Shown one piece after another: positions 8,220 through 16,142 of a stretch of 64,000 bases of DNA. Location: positions 1-64,000 of the forward strand of contig UQWA01000010.1 in assembly GCA_900544685.1 (NCBI GenBank). The letters run 5' to 3'. The DNA comes from an uncultured Lachnospiraceae bacterium (lineage in GTDB: Bacteria; Bacillota; Clostridia; Lachnospirales; Lachnospiraceae). Both the position numbers and the translations under genes were made by a program. The notes beneath the pieces were generated by a model. That model was not told the origin of the DNA. It made no database searches and was given only the letters and a program-made list of their open reading frames with translations. The stretch's first letter is position 1. Each line of letters opens with the position of its first letter.

Positions 8220-8740
8220 TTCAATTTCAGAAAAAGGTGCGCAAGATTTTGCGCATCTTTTTTTGTGTCAAAATGGTTCTTCTGACTGATTTGCATTGTG
8301 TGGAAAAAAAGAGCAGGACCGTAAAAATTCAGAAACTGCTCCTGAAGATTTTTGTCAGCAAGATGTTCTGGCCAGTGATCTTTCAGTGAATGTTCAAGGA
8401 AAAGAGAAGTATACTGGCACATGAGATGTTCAAAGGCGCGATAGTGTGTGGATTCACAGAATCGGTTCAGCAGATGTCGGCAGGAACGAGCCATATCCAG
8501 ATAAAGCTGCAGCATTTTTGCAGGGTCAGAGCAGCGCTCCGCTTTTTTACCCAGATCGGTCAATACTTCCTGACAGGACCAGTCAATTACATCTCCGATA
8601 TCTTTAAAATGATAATAGAATGCCTGGCGGGAAATGCCGCAGTGAGTGGAAAGCATCTGTACACTTAGTTTATCCAATCCTTTTTCTTCTATTAAAGAGA
8701 ACAATTCTTTTGCAATCATTCGTTTCATATTAACGGGCAT
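8216..8740 (-). CDS. TetR-family transcriptional regulator
   Basis: A 174-residue protein with an N-terminal helix-turn-helix of TetR type (LSVQMLSTHCGISRQAFYYHFKD, about residues 25-47) and a variable all-helical ligand domain. AGGAGA 7 bases before the ATG at 8740 supports that start; an in-frame ATG four codons later is possible. A perfect palindrome at 8765-8780 next to its -10 box is a likely self-operator. The 3' end is convergent with ilvC: the two stop codons overlap, and the ilvC terminator hairpin is encoded within the last 20 or so codons. The ligand and other targets are unknown. Confidence 0.85.
   Translation of the reverse strand: MPVNMKRMIAKELFSLIEEKGLDKLSVQMLSTHCGISRQAFYYHFKDIGDVIDWSCQEVLTDLGKKAERCSDPAKMLQLYLDMARSCRHLLNRFCESTHYRAFEHLMCQYTSLFLEHSLKDHWPEHLADKNLQEQFLNFYGPALFFHTMQISQKNHFDTKKDAQNLAHLFLKLN
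8236..8264 (+). terminator. ilvC terminator inside tetR coding end
   Basis: GGTGCGCAA / TTGCGCATC (9 bp, one G-U) with loop GATT, followed by seven T. On the minus strand the same bases encode DAQNLAH of the TetR protein. Confidence 0.85.
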
Positions 8741-8764
8741 AATATTTTCTCCTGAAAATGCTGT

Positions 8765-8780
8765 TAGTTTTTCAAAACTA
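8765..8780. promoter_or_regulatory. Candidate TetR operator
   Basis: TAGTTTT-TC-AAAACTA is a perfect inverted repeat with 7-bp arms, 25 bases upstream of the tetR start. A minus-strand TATAAT (plus-strand ATTATA at 8782-8787) abuts it. The position fits autorepression. It also lies in the shared upstream region with ftsH. Confidence 0.5.
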
Positions 8781-8985
8781 TATTATATGGAAAGAACAGA
8801 CATAGAATATAAGATAGTATAGCAAAGATCACGAAAATAGAAAAGAATGAATTTTGACAGATTTTAAAAAGTGTAAAGAACTTGAACAAATCGTGAAACT
8901 TGTATATTTTACAAATTTCAAATCTATGGTACAAATGTATATCAGATGGGAAGGACCCAAAAAAGTAAGAGTGGAGGAAATAGGG

Positions 8986-10797
8986 ATGAACGAAGTAAAG
9001 ACACCAAAGAAACCGTTTTATGTGTACTATGCGATTGTTCTGCTGGCATTGTTCCTGATAAATGCTCTTCTGGTTCCCCAAATTGCCGGACGTATGGTAA
9101 AGCAGGTGGACTACGACACATTTATGAAGATGACGCTGGATAAGCAGATCGATGAAGTGGAAGTTCAGGACAATCAGATTATTTTTACTGCCAAGGATGA
9201 CAAGACCATATATAAGACCGGGGTGATGAATGATCCGGATCTGACACAGAGATTGTATGACAGTGGAGCAAAATTTTCCAGTGAGATTGTGGAGCAGATG
9301 TCTCCGATGCTTAGCTTTTTCATTTCATGGATTCTGCCGATTCTGATTTTTTATGTGCTGGGTCAGTGGATGTCAAAGAAGATGATGAAAAAAATGGGTG
9401 GCAGCAATTCCATGATGTTTGGTATGGGTAAGAGCAATGCCAAGATCTATGTAAAGTCTTCGGAAGGCATCAAGTTCGCTGATGTGGCAGGTGAAGACGA
9501 GGCAAAAGAGAATCTGACAGAGATCGTGGAATATCTGCATAATCCGGAAAAATATAAGGAAATCGGAGCATCCATGCCAAAGGGAATCTTACTGGTAGGC
9601 CCTCCGGGAACCGGTAAAACCATGCTGGCCAAAGCAGTTGCCGGCGAAGCCAATGTTCCGTTTTTCTCCATGTCCGGTTCAGAATTTGTGGAGATGTTTG
9701 TAGGTATGGGAGCATCGAAAGTACGTGATCTGTTCAGTCAGGCAAAGGAAAAGGCACCATGTATCGTTTTTATTGATGAGATTGATGCCATAGGAAAAAA
9801 ACGTGACGGACAGATGGGCGGCAATGATGAAAGAGAACAGACTCTGAATCAGTTGCTGACGGAAATGGACGGATTTGAAGGAAATAATGGAGTCATTATT
9901 CTGGCAGCAACAAACCGTCCAGAATCCCTGGATCCGGCGCTTCTTCGTCCGGGACGTTTTGACCGTCGTGTACCGGTCGAACTTCCGGATTTAAAAGGAC
10001 GTGAAGAGATTCTGAAGGTACATGCAAAGAAGATCAAACTGGCAGATAATGTGGATTTTACCAAGATTGCCAGAATGGCATCCGGTGCATCCGGAGCAGA
10101 GCTTGCAAATATCACAAATGAAGCGGCTCTCCGAGCGGTAAGGGATGGTAGAAAGTATGCCACGCAGGAAGATCTGGAGGAGAGTATTGAGGTAGTTATT
10201 GCCGGATATCAGAAGAAGAATGCGATTCTGACAGATCATGAAAAACGTGTGGTATCTTATCATGAGATCGGTCATGCACTGGTAGCTGGAAAGCAGACAA
10301 ATTCTGCTCCGGTACAGAAAATCACGATTGTGCCGAGAACATCAGGAGCATTGGGGTATACAATGCAGGTAGATGAGGGAAATCATTATCTCATGACCAA
10401 AGAAGAAATGGAGAACAAGATTGCTACTTATACAGCAGGACGTGCAGCAGAAGAAGTGGTATTTGGATCCGTGACAACCGGTGCATCCAATGATATTGAA
10501 CAGGCAACGAAACTGGCCAGAGCCATGATTACCCGTTATGGTATGAGTCAGGAATTTGATATGGTAGCCATGGAAACGGTAACCAATCAGTATCTGGGCG
10601 GAGACACATCGTTAAGCTGTTCAGCGGAAACACAGACACTGATCGATAAAAAAGTGGTGGAGCTGGTAAAGAAGCAGCATGAAAAGGCCGGACAGATTCT
10701 GCTGGAAAACAGAGAAAAGCTGGATGAACTGGCTACGTATCTGTATGAGAAAGAGACAATTACAGGCGAAGAATTTATGAAGATTCTGAATTCATAG
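8986..10797 (+). CDS. ftsH: ATP-dependent zinc metalloprotease FtsH
   Basis: Membrane-anchored AAA+ protease that degrades misfolded and regulatory membrane and cytosolic proteins as a hexamer. Of 603 residues, transmembrane segments are at about 11-31 and 106-128 with a short external domain between. Walker A is GPPGTGKT (205-212), Walker B CIVFIDEID (259-267), and the zinc site HEIGH (426-430), with the third ligand in ASNDIEQATK. An upstream ATG at 8854 is in frame, but GGAGG at 8973-8977 and the usual N-terminus favour 8986. The C-terminal tail is short compared with E. coli FtsH. It is followed after 39 bases by an MMPL exporter gene without a terminator. Confidence 0.96.
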   Translation: MNEVKTPKKPFYVYYAIVLLALFLINALLVPQIAGRMVKQVDYDTFMKMTLDKQIDEVEVQDNQIIFTAKDDKTIYKTGVMNDPDLTQRLYDSGAKFSSEIVEQMSPMLSFFISWILPILIFYVLGQWMSKKMMKKMGGSNSMMFGMGKSNAKIYVKSSEGIKFADVAGEDEAKENLTEIVEYLHNPEKYKEIGASMPKGILLVGPPGTGKTMLAKAVAGEANVPFFSMSGSEFVEMFVGMGASKVRDLFSQAKEKAPCIVFIDEIDAIGKKRDGQMGGNDEREQTLNQLLTEMDGFEGNNGVIILAATNRPESLDPALLRPGRFDRRVPVELPDLKGREEILKVHAKKIKLADNVDFTKIARMASGASGAELANITNEAALRAVRDGRKYATQEDLEESIEVVIAGYQKKNAILTDHEKRVVSYHEIGHALVAGKQTNSAPVQKITIVPRTSGALGYTMQVDEGNHYLMTKEEMENKIATYTAGRAAEEVVFGSVTTGASNDIEQATKLARAMITRYGMSQEFDMVAMETVTNQYLGGDTSLSCSAETQTLIDKKVVELVKKQHEKAGQILLENREKLDELATYLYEKETITGEEFMKILNS

Positions 10798-10836
10798 AAG
10801 TCTGGAAGAAATGTAAAATAAGAGGTGTAAGAAATT

Positions 10837-12915
10837 ATGAAAAAAATAGGCAAGGCGATTGCAAAAGGACGTTTCCTGATCTTTATTCTGGCACTGGCAC
10901 TTTTGGTGCCGTCTGCGATCGGGTATTTAAATACAAGAGTAAATTATGATATTTTAAGTTATCTGCCGGAATCTCTGGAAACGGTATCCGGACAGGATAT
11001 TATGGTAGATGAATTTGGCATGGGAGCGTTTTCCATGGTCATTGTAGAAGGCATGGATAATAAAGATGCGGCTGCACTGGAAACGGATCTGGAGACTGTC
11101 AATCATGTAAAAGAAGTGTTATGGTATGATGATATGCTGGATTTAAGTGTTCCGGTATCTATGATTCCGGACAGCATCCGAGATGCATTCTTCCAGGGTG
11201 ATGCAACCATGATGATTGCATTGTTTGATAATACGACTTCCGCAGATGAGACCATGGAAGCCATCACTGACATGCGCAAGATGGTGGGAAAAGACTGCTT
11301 CATCAGTGGTATGAGTGGAGTTGTTACAGACATTAAGAACCTGGCACTTCAGGAAATGCCAGTTTATGTTGTGATTGCATCGTTACTGTCATTACTGGTG
11401 CTGTTGCTGACCACTGACTCCTTTGTACTTCCATTTATTTTCCTGTCAAGTATAGGATTTGCTGTCGTATACAATATGGGTACGAATATTTTCCTGGGGC
11501 AGATTTCCTATATTACACAGGCACTGGTTGCAGTATTGCAGCTGGGTGTTACCATGGACTATTCCATTTTCCTTCTTCACAGTTACGAGGAAGCCAAACC
11601 GAATTATGAGAACCGTAATGATGCTATGGCAGAAGCCATTGCCAATACATTTATTTCTGTAGCAGGCAGCTCAGTTACTACGGTAGCTGGTTTTGCAGCA
11701 TTGATTTTCATGACTTTTGAACTGGGACGTGACCTGGGTATCGTTATGATTAAGGGTGTAGTGATCGGTGTGATTTGCTGTGTTACGGTATTACCTTCTA
11801 TGATTTTAATTTTCGAAAAAGCGATTGATAAGACCAGACACAAACCATTACTGCCATCCATGGATAAGATCTCTGATTTTATCATCAAACATTCCTGGAT
11901 CTGGCTGATTCTGTTCGTTGTCGCTTTTGTGCCGGCACTGAATGGAAATAATGGCGTAGAGCTGTACTACAATATTGACAGTGGACTTCCGGATACTCTG
12001 GACAGTGCAATTGCCAATAAGAAGCTGTCAGACGAGTTCCATATGAGTAATGTGCATCTGATCATGGTAGACAGCAGTCTGGATGCAAAATCCAAAAAAG
12101 AGATCCTGAATAAAGTGGAAGATGTGGATGGCGTGAAATGGGCACTTGGCTTAAACTCTGTAACCGGTGAGATGATTCCGGATAGTATGATGCCGAAGAA
12201 GCTGACTTCCAAACTGAAATCAGATAACTATGAGATCATGTTTGTGTGCTCTGATTATTCAGCAGCAACAGATGAAGTCAACGCACAGATTGCCTCTATC
12301 AATGACATTGTAAAATCCTATGACCCGACAGGAATGGTAATTGGAGAAGCACCTCTGATGAAAGACCTGGAGGATACGACCAGTGTCGACCTGGTAACGG
12401 TAAATACCGTATCCATACTGGCGATCTTTGTAATCGTTATGATTGTATTTAAATCGATTTCACTGCCGGCAATTCTGGTAACAGTAATTGAATTTGCAAT
12501 CTTTGTAAACATGGCGTTCTCCTATTACCGTGGAATTTCCCAGCCATTCGTGGCACCGATTGTAGTAGGAACCATTCAGCTTGGTGCAACGGTAGACTAT
12601 GCGATTCTGATGACGAACCGTTATAAGACGGAACGTATGGCAGGCAGAGAAAAACATGAGGCAATTTCCATTGCCCATAAGACTTCCTTCAAGTCAATTC
12701 TGACCAGTGGATTGAGTCTGTTTGCAGCGACGATTGGTGTGGCACTGTATTCGAATATTGATATGATTCGTTCTATTGTAATTCTGCTGTGCCGTGGAGC
12801 AATTATCAGTATGATCATTGTACTGGTACTGTTGCCTGCAATGCTGACACTGTTTGATAAATTAATTTGTTATACCACAATTGGAATGCGCGGCTGTGCG
12901 AAGAAACAGAAATAA
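10837..12915 (+). CDS. MMPL/RND-superfamily exporter
   Basis: A 692-residue membrane protein with two repeats, each of one transmembrane helix, an extracellular domain and five further helices, as in the MMPL branch of the RND superfamily. The conserved proton-relay motif appears twice, as GVTMDYSIFLLHSY (near 235) and GATVDYAILMTNRY (near 585). Such proteins export lipids or lipophilic compounds using proton flow; in Gram-positives they work without an outer-membrane partner. It follows ftsH closely and ends at a strong terminator. The substrate is unknown. Confidence 0.88.
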   Translation: MKKIGKAIAKGRFLIFILALALLVPSAIGYLNTRVNYDILSYLPESLETVSGQDIMVDEFGMGAFSMVIVEGMDNKDAAALETDLETVNHVKEVLWYDDMLDLSVPVSMIPDSIRDAFFQGDATMMIALFDNTTSADETMEAITDMRKMVGKDCFISGMSGVVTDIKNLALQEMPVYVVIASLLSLLVLLLTTDSFVLPFIFLSSIGFAVVYNMGTNIFLGQISYITQALVAVLQLGVTMDYSIFLLHSYEEAKPNYENRNDAMAEAIANTFISVAGSSVTTVAGFAALIFMTFELGRDLGIVMIKGVVIGVICCVTVLPSMILIFEKAIDKTRHKPLLPSMDKISDFIIKHSWIWLILFVVAFVPALNGNNGVELYYNIDSGLPDTLDSAIANKKLSDEFHMSNVHLIMVDSSLDAKSKKEILNKVEDVDGVKWALGLNSVTGEMIPDSMMPKKLTSKLKSDNYEIMFVCSDYSAATDEVNAQIASINDIVKSYDPTGMVIGEAPLMKDLEDTTSVDLVTVNTVSILAIFVIVMIVFKSISLPAILVTVIEFAIFVNMAFSYYRGISQPFVAPIVVGTIQLGATVDYAILMTNRYKTERMAGREKHEAISIAHKTSFKSILTSGLSLFAATIGVALYSNIDMIRSIVILLCRGAIISMIIVLVLLPAMLTLFDKLICYTTIGMRGCAKKQK

Positions 12916-12934
12916 AAGAGTAATTTAAGAAAAA

Positions 12935-12968
12935 GGCGAAACATGGGGACTGTGTTTCGTCTTTTTTT
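12935..12968 (+). terminator. Terminator after MMPL gene
   Basis: GGCGAAACA / TGTTTCGTC stem (9 bp, one G-U) followed by seven T. Confidence 0.85.
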
Positions 12969-13013
12969 CTGAAAAAGATATGAAAAAAGTAAAATTTTCC
13001 TCATGAAATATCC

Positions 13014-13042
13014 TTGACAACTAATCAACGTTAGCATATACT
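13014..13042 (+). promoter_or_regulatory. feo promoter with DtxR-like operator
   Basis: TTGACA (13014-13019), 17-base spacer, TATACT (13037-13042). The spacer contains CTAA-N6-TTAG and the octamer AACTAATC (13019-13026), which recurs as AACTAACC in the same place of the dtxR promoter near 22300. A repressor bound there would block RNA polymerase, as expected for iron-replete repression of ferrous iron uptake. Confidence 0.65.
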
Positions 13043-13086
13043 TACAAAGTAGTCATTGAAATGTTAAGAAAAGGAGAGGATGACAT

Positions 13087-13296
13087 ATGCCATTAACGAT
13101 GGCCAGAACGGGCGAAGAATGCACAATTAAAAAAGTGGGAGGCAAATCCGAAACAAGACGTTTTCTGGAAAGCCTTGGTTTTGTGGTTGGCGCAATAGTG
13201 ACTGTAGTATCCGAGAACGCCGGCAATCTTATTGTGAATATCAAAGAATCAAGAGTTGCCATTGACAAGACAATGGCTAATAAGATCATGGTTTAA
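13087..13296 (+). CDS. feoA: FeoA-domain protein (first copy)
   Basis: A 69-residue SH3-like FeoA protein (GEECTIKKVGGKSETRRFLESLGFVVG), a small cytoplasmic partner thought to modulate the FeoB iron transporter. It is first in an operon with a second FeoA 15 bases downstream and then feoB. The start has an AGGAGAGG-type site a short distance upstream. Confidence 0.88.
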   Translation: MPLTMARTGEECTIKKVGGKSETRRFLESLGFVVGAIVTVVSENAGNLIVNIKESRVAIDKTMANKIMV

Positions 13297-13311
13297 CGGG
13301 AAGGAGAATTT

Positions 13312-13533
13312 ATGAACACATTAAGAAATGTTTCTGTTGGAAAGACTGTGACAGTAAAAAGACTGCATGGGGAAGGTCCGATTAAGAGACGTATTATGGA
13401 TATGGGTATCACAAAGGGCGTACAGGTCTATGTGAGAAAAGTAGCACCTCTTGGAGATCCGATTGAAGTAACTGTAAGAGATTATGAATTATCTCTTCGT
13501 AAAGCAGATGCGGAAATGATCGAAGTGGAATAA
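13312..13533 (+). CDS. feoA: FeoA-domain protein (second copy)
   Basis: A 73-residue FeoA paralogue (GKTVTVKRLHGEGPIKRRIMDMGITKGVQVYVRKVAPLGDPIEV) that is closer to the classic FeoA consensus than the first copy. The two proteins differ enough that they are not a recent duplication. The start is preceded by AAGGAGAA. Tandem FeoA genes ahead of feoB are common in Firmicutes; whether both bind FeoB is not known from the sequence. Confidence 0.9.
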   Translation: MNTLRNVSVGKTVTVKRLHGEGPIKRRIMDMGITKGVQVYVRKVAPLGDPIEVTVRDYELSLRKADAEMIEVE

Positions 13534-13576
13534 TTTTTTTGACCACAGGTTTGCTTGCACTAATAAAAAATAGCAC

Positions 13577-13606
13577 TTAGCAACAGAAGTGAGCAGATGA
13601 TATAAT
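13577..13606 (+). promoter_or_regulatory. Possible internal promoter for feoB
   Basis: TTAGCA (13577-13582), 18-base spacer, consensus TATAAT (13601-13606), in the 109-base gap between the second feoA and feoB. The -35 match is only 4 of 6. Confidence 0.4.
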
Positions 13607-13642
13607 AATATAGTCTTATAAAACAAGAAGGAGTAAAAATTT

Positions 13643-15793
13643 ATGTCAGTCAAGATTGCACTTGCAGGTAACCCAAACTGCGGTAAAACGACACTGTTTA
13701 ATGCACTGACAGGTTCCAATCAGTTTGTTGGTAACTGGCCGGGTGTTACAGTAGAAAAGAAAGAGGGTAAATTAAAAGGTCATAAAGATGTTACCATCAT
13801 GGACCTTCCTGGTATTTATTCATTATCTCCATATACACTGGAGGAAGTAGTTGCCAGAAACTATCTGATCGCTGAAAGACCAGATGCCATTCTGAATATC
13901 ATTGATGGTACCAACCTGGAAAGAAACCTGTATCTGTCCACACAGCTGATGGAACTGGGTATCCCGGTTATTATGGCTGTCAACATGATGGATATCGTGG
14001 AAAAGAATGGCGATAAAATACATATCGACAAGTTGAGCAAGGCTTTGGGATGTGAAGTTGTTAAGATTTCTGCTCTGAAAGGAACAGGAATCAAAGAAGC
14101 AGCAGAAAAGGCTGTAAAGGTTGCTCAGAATAAGAAGATCTCTACACCGGTTCACGAATTCCAGGCAGATGTGGAATCAGTAATCACAGAAGTAGAAAAT
14201 AAACTGGGCAGTAGCGTTCCGGAAGAACAGAAGAGATTCTTCGCGATCAAGCTTCTGGAAAGAGATGACAAGATCAAAGCTCAGATGACATCTGCACCGG
14301 ATGTATCTGCTGAGATTAACGAACTGGAAAATAAGATGGACGATGATACCGAAAGTATTATCACAAATGAAAGATATGTATATATCTCTTCCATCATCAA
14401 GAGCTGCTATACCAAGAACAAGACTGGTGAAAAGCTTACTATCTCTGATAAGATTGACCGTGTAGTAACCAACCGTTTCCTGGCACTGCCGATCTTCGCA
14501 GCAGTGATGTACATTGTATATTATGTTTCTATTACAACCGTAGGTGCATTCCTGACAGATTGGACCAATGATGTGCTGTTTGGCGAGATCATTCCTCCTG
14601 CAATTGAGAGTTTCCTGACAGCCGTTCACTGTGCTGACTGGTTACAGGGACTGATTCTCGACGGTATTGTTGCCGGTGTAGGTGCCGTACTTGGTTTCGT
14701 ACCTCAGATGCTGGTATTGTTTATCTTCCTGGCATTCCTGGAGTCCTGTGGCTACATGGCACGTGTTGCGTTCATCATGGACCGTATCTTCCGCAAGTTC
14801 GGTCTTTCCGGAAAATCATTCATTCCAATGCTGATCGGTACCGGATGTGGTGTTCCTGGTGTTATGGCTTCCAGAACCATCGAGAACGAACGCGACAGAC
14901 GTATGACAATCATGACCACAACCTTTATCCCTTGCGGTGCGAAACTTCCAATCATTGCCCTCATCGCAGGTGCACTGTTTGACGGAGCTTCATGGGTAGC
15001 ACCAAGTGCTTACTTCGTGGGAGTTGCAGCAATTATTATTTCTGGTATCATCTTAAAGAAAACGAAGATGTTTGCCGGCGATCCTGCACCATTCGTTATG
15101 GAACTTCCGGCATATCACTGGCCAACAGTTAGTAATGTACTGAGAAGTATGTGGGAACGTGGATGGTCCTTCATCAAAAAAGCAGGTACAATTATTCTCC
15201 TTTCTACCATCATTCTGTGGTTCTTGATGAGCTTTGGATGGGTTGACGGATCTTTCACCATGCTGGAGGCAGAACAGCTGGATGCAAGTATTCTTTCTAA
15301 GATCGGAAATGCAATTGCATGGATCTTTGCTCCTCTTGGATGGGGCGACTGGAAGATGGCAGTTGCAGCAGTCACCGGTCTGATTGCTAAAGAAAACGTA
15401 GTTGGTACATTCGGTATGCTCTTCGGTTTTGCAGAAGTAGCAGAAGATGGTACAGAGATCTGGGGACAGCTGGCAAGCAGCATGACACAGCTGGCAGCTT
15501 ACTCTTACCTGGTATTCAACCTTCTGTGCGCTCCTTGCTTCGCAGCTATGGGTGCAATTAAGAGAGAGATGAACAATACCAAATGGTTCTGGTTCGCAAT
15601 CGGATATCAGTGCTTATTTGCCTATGTTGTTTCCCTGTGTGTATATCAGATTGGTATGCTGGTAACAGGCGGTGGATTCGGAATTTTCACAGTAGTAGCA
15701 ATCCTTCTGATTGTTGGAATGATCTACCTGCTGTGCCGCCCTTACAAAGAAAGCACTACATTAACAGAAAATGTAAAAGTAACAGCAAAATAA
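13643..15793 (+). CDS. feoB: Ferrous iron transporter FeoB
   Basis: Large inner-membrane Fe2+ permease with an N-terminal G-domain. Of 716 residues, the GTPase P-loop GNPNCGKT is at 9-16, followed by the switch region and DLPGIYSL (about 54-61). The C-terminal two thirds hold two Gate motifs, each with a conserved cysteine: MLIGTGCGVPGVMA and the segment around FNLLCAPCFAAMGAI. It is downstream of two feoA genes and upstream of a Cys-rich FeoB-associated peptide. Regulation by an iron-sensing repressor is likely (see the feo promoter). Confidence 0.96.
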   Translation: MSVKIALAGNPNCGKTTLFNALTGSNQFVGNWPGVTVEKKEGKLKGHKDVTIMDLPGIYSLSPYTLEEVVARNYLIAERPDAILNIIDGTNLERNLYLSTQLMELGIPVIMAVNMMDIVEKNGDKIHIDKLSKALGCEVVKISALKGTGIKEAAEKAVKVAQNKKISTPVHEFQADVESVITEVENKLGSSVPEEQKRFFAIKLLERDDKIKAQMTSAPDVSAEINELENKMDDDTESIITNERYVYISSIIKSCYTKNKTGEKLTISDKIDRVVTNRFLALPIFAAVMYIVYYVSITTVGAFLTDWTNDVLFGEIIPPAIESFLTAVHCADWLQGLILDGIVAGVGAVLGFVPQMLVLFIFLAFLESCGYMARVAFIMDRIFRKFGLSGKSFIPMLIGTGCGVPGVMASRTIENERDRRMTIMTTTFIPCGAKLPIIALIAGALFDGASWVAPSAYFVGVAAIIISGIILKKTKMFAGDPAPFVMELPAYHWPTVSNVLRSMWERGWSFIKKAGTIILLSTIILWFLMSFGWVDGSFTMLEAEQLDASILSKIGNAIAWIFAPLGWGDWKMAVAAVTGLIAKENVVGTFGMLFGFAEVAEDGTEIWGQLASSMTQLAAYSYLVFNLLCAPCFAAMGAIKREMNNTKWFWFAIGYQCLFAYVVSLCVYQIGMLVTGGGFGIFTVVAILLIVGMIYLLCRPYKESTTLTENVKVTAK

Positions 15794-15801
15794 AGAAACT
15801 G

Positions 15802-15839
15802 AAATCGGTGCACATTTTCTGGTGCACCGATTTGTTTTT
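15802..15839 (+). terminator. Terminator after feoB
   Basis: AAATCGGTGCAC / GTGCACCGATTT, a perfect 12-bp stem with an 8-base loop, then GTTTTT. It separates feoB from the small Cys-rich gene, which would then depend on read-through or its own promoter. Confidence 0.85.
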
Positions 15840-15892
15840 CGGTGTATACTATAACATCATGAGTACAGTTTGAAAGAAAGGATGTGTGACAT

Positions 15893-16042
15893 ATGGGAAC
15901 ACTTTTCGTAGGAGCAATTGTAGTTTTAATCGTTGTAGCAATCATCCGTAATATGATCAAAGATAAAAAAGCAGGAAAATCCATTCAGTGCGGCGTTGGA
16001 TGCGAGCATTGCGGAGGCCACTGCAATCACAACTGCCATTAA
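15893..16042 (+). CDS. FeoB-associated Cys-rich membrane peptide
   Basis: A 49-residue protein: one N-terminal transmembrane helix (residues 4-19), a short basic linker (RNMIKDKKAGK) and a tail with five cysteines and four histidines (CGVGCEHCGGHCNHNCH). This matches the FeoB-associated Cys-rich membrane protein family found at the end of feo operons in Firmicutes. The role is unproven; metal binding or sensing at the membrane is plausible. AAAGGA lies 10 bases upstream of the ATG. It is separated from feoB by a terminator. Confidence 0.85.
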   Translation: MGTLFVGAIVVLIVVAIIRNMIKDKKAGKSIQCGVGCEHCGGHCNHNCH

Positions 16043-16077
16043 AATGCACTGTAGAAAAGACGTTTACAGTTGCAAAA

Positions 16078-16124
16078 GAGACTGGGTTCGAGGTATAATA
16101 TACCACGGGCTCAGCCTCTTTTTT
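16078..16124 (+). terminator. Terminator after feo locus
   Basis: A long stem with G-U pairs (GAGACTGGGTTCG / CGGGCTCAGCCTC) capped by a perfect GGTATA / TATACC hairpin, followed by TTTTTT. It lies between the Cys-rich gene and the flippase gene. Confidence 0.75.
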
Positions 16125-16142
16125 GATTATAGGAGAAAAATA

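Noticed and set aside
8852..8930. ftsH promoter at TTGACA (8852)
   Set aside because: No -10 box at 16-18 bases; the alternative TTGAAC/TATATT pair has a 15-base spacer, so no promoter was called.
13540..13554. 12-base match TTTTGACCACAG shared with the valS leader (55369-55380)
   Set aside because: Too short and AT-rich to exclude chance, and neither copy has a supporting promoter or operator layout.
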